This document shows positions 56,430 to 64,000 of a stretch of DNA of 64,000 nucleotides, piece after piece. The notes beneath the pieces are model-generated. The model saw nothing but the letters and a program-made list of their open reading frames with translations, did no database searches and was not told the DNA's origin. The translations under genes and the position numbers were made by a program. Positions within the stretch are counted from its first letter, which is position 1; each line of letters starts with the position of its first letter. Source of the stretch: Timema cristinae (lineage: Eukaryota > Arthropoda > Insecta > Phasmatodea > Timematidae); the NCBI GenBank assembly GCA_039000515.1, contig JBCFYV010000012.1, positions 88,752,284 through 88,816,283 of the forward strand, in the 5' to 3' direction.

Positions 56430-56812
56430 TACTACTACTACTACTACTACAGACACACACCACACACCACCACCACCACCATTACCACTAATTATTATAA
56501 TTTATTATTATTATTATTATATCATCACCGTCTTACTACCCGTTCAGGTTATACACACTTACGCTAATGTGTAATGGTAGGGGGATTGTGAGATGAAATG
56601 AAGGACCTACAGTTTAACGTGGAATCCGAACCACGGTGGTGGCCTGGCATTTCCCACATTCACAAGATGTCTTGTCAGAGGTGAAGGAAGGGTTTGGAAA
56701 TCAGATAAATCTGTGCTGGGACTGAGGATTGAACCCCGGCCGCCAGCACAGAAGTCTGACACCTTACCCCTAGACCACCAGGTCACCGACACCACTACTA
56801 TTATTATACTAT

Positions 56813-56848
<36 letters not shown>

Positions 56849-56965
56849 ACTACTACTACACCACCACCACCACCACCTTTACCACTACTATTATTATTAT
56901 ACTACTACTACTACTACTAATACTACTACCACCACCACCATTTCTAGTACTACTACTTCAGCTAT
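56430..56965. repeat. Compound (CTA)n/(CAC)n/(ATT)n microsatellite split by a SINE
   Basis: CTA, CAC and ATT runs cover 56432-56520 and 56787-56950, interrupted by SINE-A copy 8. The + strand ORF across it (Ile/Leu/Thr homopolymers) is an artefact. Confidence 0.9.
56500..56786 (-). repeat. SINE-A copy 8, inserted in a microsatellite
   Basis: Minus-strand copy with head GTGACCTGGTGGTCTAGGGG, B-box GGTTCAATCCTCAGTCCCAG, body and a slightly altered tail (CGGTGATGATATAAT). The repetitive flanks make the TSD unreadable. The SINE tail merges with an ATT run on the left. Confidence 0.9.
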
Positions 56966-57049
56966 AAAACAAATAACTGACAGAAGAGAATGAGGAAAAA
57001 GAAGAAACAACCACTGAAAATGATATAAGAACTATACAGTATCAATAAT

Positions 57050-57594
57050 ACGACCATCCCAAGGAATGGAACAAGTTATTAACACAAGGTACTGAATAAG
57101 AATATAACCTTTATATTCTTCTTAATATAAGACCCCTAAACATATCTTTTGATGAACTTCTTACTTTAGTGGAAATTGTTTTGATAAAAATATACATTCT
57201 AGTGCTCAAAGAAATAAAATCAGATGATATTCAGTTTATACAATATAGAATTGAGAATGATCACAGATTTGGAACTATAGACCTAGTCTAAAATGGGGTT
57301 GGGCATAATTATATTCTATAGAAATAGCTTTGACGCAATAATATATGAAAATAAAAATATATTATTTGAAGATAAACTAATTAAAATTAAGATGAATGAT
57401 AACTCCAAATTAATACATTAGTGATATAAATCTAAATTCATTGCTCATGATGTCAATTTAGAACGTTATAATAATATGCTTGCATCTCATGGTTTAGAAA
57501 GTACCAATAGCTAAGATTAACATTACTCATCATTATAATGGTAGCACACCAGGAAAGCAGAGTTAAGATAAGGTCAAATGGCCAAGATCTAGAA
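57050..57594 (+). pseudogene. Non-LTR endonuclease-domain fragment, interrupted by hAT
   Basis: An open stretch beginning near 57120 reads LNIRPLNISFDELLTLVEIV, then KIYILVLKEIKSDDIQF. It is followed in another frame by NGVGHNYILYRNSFDAIIYE and LFEDKLIKIKMNDNSKLI. This resembles the N-terminal endonuclease of Jockey/CR1-type elements (NIRSL..NFDELL....DILVLTE). The hAT element is inserted at 57595. Possible continuation of the older element after 61395 is AT-rich and not clearly coding. Confidence 0.5.
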
Positions 57595-58199
57595 CAGGGG
57601 TCAGGAATGTGCAGTGCAGCTCCTAGCTTTGACAAACTGCGGCTCTTTTTGTGAAATGCTTTACCTTAAATTTATAAATATTGTTTGTATACAACACATA
57701 AAAGTGTAAACCATCATATTCTAATTCTTGAATATTACCATTTTCAAACAATATCTTCTTCAAAAGCAACAGAACCGCGTGTGTTAATTATCCACCTATT
57801 ACCTATTTTGTGCATTGTGTGTATTGTAGAGAGAATCTGCTTACCTTATCACTGTGGAAGTTAAGGGTTGGAGGAAGGAGAGGGGAGGTAGCTCAAAGTG
57901 TGACCATAAAGGGTGTTAAAGGTAGTAATGCCGCTGACTGTTCATTTGTATTAGTTCACTACTCGGTGGTGGTATAGTATGCGGATTGATCATATAGTGA
58001 TTTGTTATTAAAATACGTATTTAGTTTTGTAACGGTGTACATTACATATTTGTGTGAAAAGTGTTATTTTATTTTTGTCGGATAACCCTTCAACTATAAT
58101 TAAAATAAACTTGATAAGGAAAATTGTGGATGAAAACAGGGAATTTAATAAAATATGGATTGAGCGCATTGCTTTTATAGAAATTAATTGAATACCACA

Positions 58200-59110
58200 G
58201 TGTAAGAATTGATCATTTGCAACTTGAGAAAAGTAAATCAAGCAATGTTAATAAGACTTTCAAGGAAAGCATTCCGACTTTAGTAAGAAGGGTGATGACA
58301 AATAAAAAGAATAGCTACAAAAGAAAACACAACTTTAGCATAGTTGTTTTAAAAATTGGGCAAAGTCTTCATAACTACAACAGAAACCAGCTTTGTATTG
58401 TCATTAGAAATTGCAAATGTGGGAAAACCTTATCAACCGTGAATTTCTTAAACAATGCACGTGAAATGCTTATGAAGTTCTTTTTCAAGATTTTAAAAAT
58501 AAAGATAAAATATTAAAAAATAACTGAAAAATCGAATTGACAGTAGGCCTATATCTAGTAGAGGTGTCAAATATGCAACTTGTTTATATTAACTCTGCAG
58601 AGATTTTATCTATCACTCTTGAGGAAGCTACTGATTTTAGTGACATTTCACAGTGTTATGTGATGGCAAGATATGTAACGACGTCAGGTATTCAAGAAGA
58701 ACTCAATGAATTCCTACCACTGAAAGAATAAACTAGAGGAGAATATATTTTAGAAAGTCTCCTGGATTGTTTAAGGAACATAAATATTGACATTAATCAT
58801 ATAGTATTCATTGCGACAGGTGAAGCACTCTCTCTGATTGGAAAAAAACAAAGGCTTTGTTTAACTGTTTTCACAAATATTTTTCATGAAAGAATTAAAT
58901 TTCATTTTATTGTGCACCAAGAAGCTTTGGTTGCAAAATCTTTAGGAATAATACCAGAGCTTAAAAATGTAATGAGCATTGTTGTTCCAATAGTTAATTT
59001 TATTCAAGCAAAGGCATTAAATCACAGGTAATTTTCTGCACTGCTAAAAGAAATAGATAGCAAATATACAGATTTAGGTACATTTTTTGACCTATTGATG
59101 CTTTTTGGTT
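58200..59110 (+). pseudogene. hAT transposase remnant (ZBED5/SCAND3-like)
   Basis: An N-terminal-like open piece (58217-58516) is followed by LEEATDFSDISQCYVMARYV (58615 on), ELNEFLPLKE, a stop, then RGEYILESLLDCLRNINI. A frame change leads to FHFIVHQEALVAKSLGI, IPELKNVMSIVVPIVNFIQA and KALNHR. The order EATD..., VRYV, LPLK-TRGE, HQEALxAKxL, VNFIxxxALN is that of hAT transposases related to ZBED5 and GTF2IRD2. Several stops show it is non-functional; the C-terminal dimerisation motif was not found. Confidence 0.8.
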
Positions 59111-60530
59111 AAACATAGGTTGTGAAAAATATTTCTCTACTATGCATAATAGCCCAGTCGACAAGTACATTATTAGCGGGAATAGTTGCAGACAAGCCAG
59201 AATTAATTTTAATCTGTTTGATTGGTTGTCAGAAAACACATGCTAATTTTGCACCCCATGACAGACCTGGATTTGGCCGCCCTCTTGAAAAAAAGCAAAA
59301 AAAATATATATATTTTTTAATAAAGTTGTAAATATCTTGGTTGGTATCAACTTTAGAGAAAAATATGTGTTATAAAAGTTAAAGATTGGTAACATTTTCT
59401 ACAAAAACTGTTCTATACATTTTGGTCATGCTAATGCTTGTTTTTGAGTAATAAGCTGTGAAATATTGAATTTTTGGGCGTTCACTATTTTTTTATTCTA
59501 GGCAGTTTGCAGCTACACAATTTGTTATTTTGGGTGCTATATACAATTTTTATCAATTCCTGTCAATAAAACATTAATGGTTTACTATGTACTCATTTAC
59601 ACACCACTTAGAGGTATAGTAGTCACTTGCTTTTAAAGTTAGTGGTTAATTGAATTTTCTTAATTTTTTCTTTTGATGTCAATGGTTGATGGTCTGATAT
59701 CATCTTGGCCCCTCTACAACATATGTCTCATATTCCATATTTAAGGGATAAACATTGGAATATTCCAAATCGTTTTCTATTTCAATATATATTTCCTCGT
59801 CTTAGACTAATTCGTCTACATCCACAATATTCAAACAAGATATGCCCTGGCATAAACCACACATTACACAGTAATGCAAGCGAGCTTTGTGACAGCTGCA
59901 CATTCACAAGAAATTAGATCCAGTGATTCTTGAGGAGATAGGTCTTCTAGAGGGGGGGATTTGGTATCAAGTATCAACCCATTCTTTTAATTTTCCATCC
60001 CCAGTCTAAAGCTGACTTTTCATTTCCATTCCATTTCTGAATTTAGTTATAAGTACGGAACAAATGCCAGCGAGCTGCATCTTTAGTCGGTGGTAAAGAT
60101 GCTATGTTTGGTAGACATTTGGTAATAGATTGTATGAAGCACTGGTGTCTATATTTATTTAATGAGTCACAGTTTTTTACTCCATACAGAAGAAGCAGAA
60201 ATTGTTTCTCTTTCTCTAGAAGATTAATGCACTTTTTCCCTGCCTATATAATGGGGAAGTAGTATCAAAGCTACTAAATGTGTATATAAACAATATGTTG
60301 TCCATAAATGACACATCCAAATCAGTACCGTGGGGTGCATACAACCTGCTCTGAGACTTTCGTTTGCCTGGCTTCAAAAAATTGGAGCGAGATCACAAAG
60401 GGCAGTAATAATCGCCATTTAATCAGCCTATTATAATTACCTATGTGTAGTGTTTTGATGCTTAATTTGCAGTAGTGGCAATTAATGTATCAGCATCTTC
60501 AACAGCTTGCTTGACTACGAGGTCTTTAGT
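59111..60530. other. Interior of the hAT element, no further coding recognised
   Basis: AT-rich sequence. Short ORFs (59122-59331, 59705-59917) do not resemble transposase or any other known family. Confidence 0.4.
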
Positions 60531-61387
60531 CATAATCTGTAAACAGTATTGAGATCATTTTACTTTTATTCATCTCATTTGACAACACCCATAGTAACAG
60601 AGTGTTTAAAACAGTGTATTGACACCTTGCCCCCACCCCCCCCATTCCTATTGATACATAGGTTTTTGCTGGTGTAGGGTGGGGGTGAGGAATAAGATGG
60701 GAGAATTTAGCCATTGTTTGTTTATCCCCCTCAAACTGCTGGTCACGAAGCTTTGTGTCATGTCTGACAGGGGACAGCACAATTAAGACTTTATTCTGGT
60801 TATGAGGCTGATGTTTCACCACTAACCTAACGACCAAAGAAAACATTGGCAAAACCATTCTAAACTTGTTTTTGTACCTTTAAATGATGCCCTTGGACCT
60901 GTCTTCTGTTTACCTGACAAAGAAATTATATTGACACTCTATAAAAGCAATTGTGTTGTTGTAGAATGCCTAGAATAAAAAAACTAGAATAAAAAAAAGT
61001 CAACCGTCCAAAAATTCAATATTTTGACTGCCTATTACAAAGAAACAGGCATTCATACGAAAAAATATGTGCAACAGTTTTTGTAGATTATTCCCATCAA
61101 TAGCCTATTTAAAAGACCTGTTGACCGGCCTATAATGCAGCACATTAAAACTAAGTTTTGAAGCAGGCTAACAAATGTAAGTTTGAAAGAAATTCAAGTT
61201 CAACAGTCACCCCAAAGGTTTACACATACAGTATTTACTTTAGCCCTGTAATTAAATTTGTGAAAGCTTATTGCCATTTTTGAAATATCTTGCTTTTTAT
61301 ATCATATGAAAATATATTTGTGGCTCCCAACATTAAATTTTTACAAATTTGACTCTTTAATAATAAAAAAAAAGTTCCCAACCTCTG
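60531..61387. other. 3' part of the hAT element, non-coding
   Basis: No coding signature. The minus-strand ORF at 60526-60858 is Pro/His/Val-rich around a C-run and is not credible. The sequence leads into the right terminus at 61387. Confidence 0.4.
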
Positions 61388-61395
61388 ATCCAGAT

Positions 61396-62402
61396 TAGCC
61401 CCACCCATAATGGTAACAATAAAAGTTGACTATACTGAAATTTATGATTTAGATATTAAAATAAATAATTTTATCATTTTGATGAATACACTTGATAAAA
61501 ATTTAGTAAAATTTAAACTTAATAAGGCTAATTTACTAAATAATACAAATGTTGGGGAATCACTATAGTGTAAACATAGTTTATATATTAATGGAATTTA
61601 TGCTAATGCAAAATATAATGGTAGGAAAAGAATACAAACAAAATTAATCATAACAGATTTGGCTGAAGAAATGTGCCTAGAGATAAACTATTTAGAAAAT
61701 GGAAAAGTTGCCCATCTTCAAATATCTATAAATTAGAGAACCAAAGAAAAAATAAACAATGTTAATAAGATGGTTTCTATGAAAAAACCATTACAAGTAA
61801 TAATAAAACAAAACATGGTATACAATAAATGAGATAAATAGAAAATAAATTTACTATTGTTGAAATAATTAATATACTTATTTGGGTTGAGTTGAAAATA
61901 TTGCAATTTTGTTTTCTTTTCAAATATTCAAAAATCAAGTCACACAATTAGAATATATCTGTAGCAATTAAACAACAATGAATAATCGAACAAATAAATA
62001 AAATTCAAAGTGGTTGTGTGTAATTTAGTAATTGTTTCATGCACACACATATTCTAGAGCTATATGTGTCAATATAAAAGTTTAATTTTAAAGGTTAGGT
62101 AGGGGTTCAGGATGTTGGCAAAAATAGCTAAAAACCAAAACCCAATTTTCGTAGCGAATTTTTCATCTTTTTCTTCTGTGTAGGCACTGGCTTATCTTGA
62201 CATTTATTCCTACTTTACATCACCATGGAAATTACAATTTGTTTTATAATAAATAATTATTAAAATAATAACTTGAGTCTTTCTTGAATGGTTTGGTGCA
62301 ACAATTGAGCTGGGAGAGCAGTTGTTTTTAAGTTCTCGTCATAGTGTGAAGGGGGAAAAACATAAATTTTGATTAAACTAAACAAATTATGATTCATATA
62401 TT
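61396..62402. other. wdb intron, AT-rich, possibly the interrupted non-LTR element
   Basis: Open but frame-broken stretches at 61440-61740 (ITDLAEEMCLEINYLENGKV) have no family I can name. They may belong to the element cut by the hAT insertion. The evidence is positional only. Confidence 0.3.
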
Positions 62403-62645
62403 ATCATCATCATTAACAACTTCCAGCACCTGCCTGGGTTTGTTTGGAGCATAGGCCTTTCCACTGCCTCCTTTCCTCCCACCACCTTTCTCTCATCAGC
62501 CATCTGTCTCTTGGTCTTCCTCTCGCCCTCCTACAGCCCCACCTTCATACCCAACGTCCTGGTCATTCTTTCTCTCTCTCCATTCTTTTCACATGGCCAT
62601 ATCACCGTAGTTGTGGCTTTTCTTTCCTGTCCTGAATTGTTTCTT
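62403..62645 (-). pseudogene. 3' end of a non-LTR retrotransposon ORF2
   Basis: On the minus strand: LRxYGHVKRMERERE (one stop), then RWGCRRARGRPRDRWLMRE and LCSKQTQAGAGSC, followed by a (GAT)n tail near 62403-62420. YGHVKRM and RGRPRDRW are typical of the C-terminal end of insect non-LTR ORF2 proteins. Only the last 70-80 codons are present, a classic 5'-truncated insertion. Confidence 0.65.
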
Positions 62646-63632
62646 CTTTTACACTCTGTATATAATTGTTATAAATAAAATATTTATTTTTGATTAAAAA
62701 TAATAATTTGATCCTTCTTGAGTAGTTTGTGCAACAAATAGATAGGAAGCTGGGAGAGGAGTTGTTTATAAGTCCTCATTGTGGGGTGAAGGGAGAAAAT
62801 AATACATTTCGATTCAAACTTCACACCAAAAGCTAGAAACCTTTGACAGTATACTTTTTTCTAGAAAGTTGAGTGAGGGCTCATTATCTAAAACTTTTCT
62901 CAGTAAAAAGCTTACAAGACATTTTAGTACAATAAATTTCAACCATAACTGCAACCATCCACTAATAAATACTTTGTGTTATGTGGGTGGTGCATGCATG
63001 TGTGTGTGATATTAAAATAGATTCAAGGAATATAAAAAAATTGAAATATCCAAACGTCGAATTAATCATGTTTATGGGAATCTACACAGCTGTTAAACAA
63101 TAAATCGATAACCTCAAAATATGCTGCATATAAATACACTCATTTTATATATATACGGTATAGAAAACACACTACACATTATACACAGAGGGGAAAAAAA
63201 TCACAAAAGATATAAAAAAAAAACTGAAAAATTCACATATGAAATCAAGTCTTTTTAAAATTCAAAATTAAATTTATTTTTTACCATTGATTTAATAAGA
63301 TTTTCATGGGGAATCTTGGTAGCTTTGAACGATCCAACTTTTTTGAATTGATCCATGTTGAATTATACAGATGCTGTGTATGTTTATTTATTTATTTTAA
63401 AGTACTTTTTCTATAGGGAAGCGGAATATTAATTTAAACTGAGGTGAGTAAATTTTAGATGAAATGTATCCATGTCCACGGAGAATGTAAATATGGTACT
63501 AAGGAGTTTAACTGATTGTGGTCCAAAAACGAGGACAAATTATATTTAGAGATTATATTATAATTTTTACTTCATCTATTTGCAGATTGCTTCACCTTGG
63601 AGTTTAATGTGAAGAGATTTTTTCTGTTCCAG
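62646..63632. other. wdb intron, unassigned
   Basis: Related phrases (GATCCTTCTTGAGTAGTTTG, and GAGTCTTTCTTGAATGGTTT upstream at 62275) are repeated on either side of the non-LTR fragment. They suggest one longer repeat that includes AGCTGGGAGAGNAGTTGTTT at 62308 and 62748. The intron ends in a pyrimidine-rich TTTTTTCTGTTCCAG at 63632. Confidence 0.5.
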
Positions 63633-63763
63633 TTGTTAGATTTATTCGACAGTGAAGATCCTCGGGAACGAGATTTCCTGAAGACTGTCTTGCATCGTAT
63701 TTACGGGAAATTTCTGGGGCTGCGGGCGTTCATACGCAAACAAATCAACAACATATTCCTTAG
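63633..63763 (+). CDS. wdb: PP2A B56 regulatory subunit, internal exon 4 of 4 visible
   Basis: This 131-bp exon starts in phase 0 and ends in phase 2 (CTT AG, with donor GTGAGC at 63764). It encodes [18 protein letters not shown], then [18 protein letters not shown] and QINNIFL. It carries the conserved HEAT-repeat surface that binds LxxIxE substrate motifs: His, Arg, Tyr and Arg equivalent to H187, R188, Y190 and R197 of human B56-gamma lie in [11 protein letters not shown], starting at base 63693. All four are conserved, so substrate docking should be retained. Downstream exons (the remaining HEAT repeats and C-terminus) lie beyond the window. Confidence 0.97.
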
Positions 63764-64000
63764 GTGAGCAAAGAAGAACAGTTTGTTTATTCTCCTGTGG
63801 AATTAATGAGAAAAAGAACAAAATCATCTCTTTTCAAGGAAATATTTTTTTCAACCAATTAACATATAAATGTGTATGGATGTGGTCTTTCTTCCCTAGG
63901 GGAATTTATTATAAAGAATAATAATATATCTTAATGGTCTGAAAAAGATGGCATGACACTTTTTCTATCTTACCCTTTAAACAATGTTGTAATGCAATTT
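63764..64000 (+). other. wdb: wdb intron start
   Basis: The donor GTGAGCAAAG is followed by AT-rich intron sequence to the window end. Confidence 0.7.

Larger units (their letters stand above)
57595..61387 (+). mobile_element. hAT transposon, 3.8 kb, decayed
   Basis: The left end CAGGGGTCAGGAATG and the right end (reverse complement CAGAGGTTGGGAACT) form short TIRs of the CAGNGGTYNGGAA type. ATCTAGAA (57587-57594) and ATCCAGAT (61388-61395) match at 6 of 8 and are a plausible decayed 8-bp duplication. A hAT transposase remnant lies inside on the + strand. Length and ends fit a near full-length hAT of the ZBED5/GTF2IRD2-like type. Confidence 0.75.

Noticed and set aside
56713..56967. An 84-codon ORF with Ile, Leu and Thr runs.
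   Set aside because: It is a translation of ATT/CTA/CAC microsatellite and the SINE-A next to it.
1..64000. CRISPR arrays, bacterial operons or phage genes.
   Set aside because: No regularly spaced identical repeats with unique spacers, no ribosome-binding-site/ORF arrangement and no long intronless genes were seen. The spliced exons and SINEs indicate a eukaryotic nuclear genome.

Overview
This window looks like arthropod, most likely insect, nuclear DNA. It is AT-rich, has spliced exons with GT/AG borders, degenerate (TTAGG)n-type tracts, and is dominated by transposable elements (TEs) of typical insect families. I cannot name the species. Only one host gene is recognisable: four consecutive internal exons of a protein phosphatase 2A B56 (B', PPP2R5) regulatory subunit, closest in remembered sequence to Drosophila widerborst (wdb). 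They lie on the + strand at 41962-42158, 45504-45605, 56216-56308 and 63633-63763. Introns of 3.3, 10.6 and 7.3 kb separate them and are packed with TEs. The first coding exon(s) and the 3' exons are not visible here.

Layout. 1-2.5 kb: a 373-bp near-identical direct duplication and a tRNA-derived SINE. 2.56-8.13 kb: a decayed R1-like non-LTR retrotransposon with a 12-bp target-site duplication (TSD). 8.4-17.2 kb: SINE pieces, a 3' remnant of another non-LTR element, a palindromic MITE, an X-box in a CpG-rich patch, and a minus-strand hAT transposase remnant. 17.75-21.3 kb: a composite region in which a candidate DNA transposon carries a DUF7869-like ORF, subterminal ACTCACTAAGTCA-type repeats and loose terminal inverted repeats (TIRs); a 1347-bp hAT element with a perfect 8-bp TSD is nested inside it. 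21.9-41 kb: many SINEs, several MITE-like elements with TIRs, two CpG-rich patches each holding the palindrome GTGACGTCAC, and a further GC-rich patch about 2.7 kb upstream of the first visible wdb exon.

Within the wdb introns lie: a non-LTR RT remnant (43.2-44.1 kb); a 2-kb element with duplicated terminal motifs and a striking cluster of TAGGCCTA octamers (47.55-49.58 kb); a mariner element flanked on both sides by minisatellites (50.4-51.7 kb); an unclassified TIR element with a SINE nested in it (53.55-54.4 kb); a truncated PIF/Harbinger element (54.9-55.8 kb); and a 3.8-kb hAT element inserted in an older non-LTR endonuclease fragment (57.6-61.4 kb).

Three tRNA-derived SINE families recur. 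I call them A, B and C here. A (eight copies) and C (four good copies plus decayed ones) have different tRNA-like heads and bodies but the same 3' tail (GTATAACCCGAACGGGTAGT...GGTGCTAATAAT), which suggests mobilisation by one partner LINE. Most TE coding regions here are frameshifted or truncated. No CRISPR array, prokaryotic operon, rRNA or intact tRNA gene was seen. All family names were assigned by eye from remembered protein and TIR patterns, without database searches.
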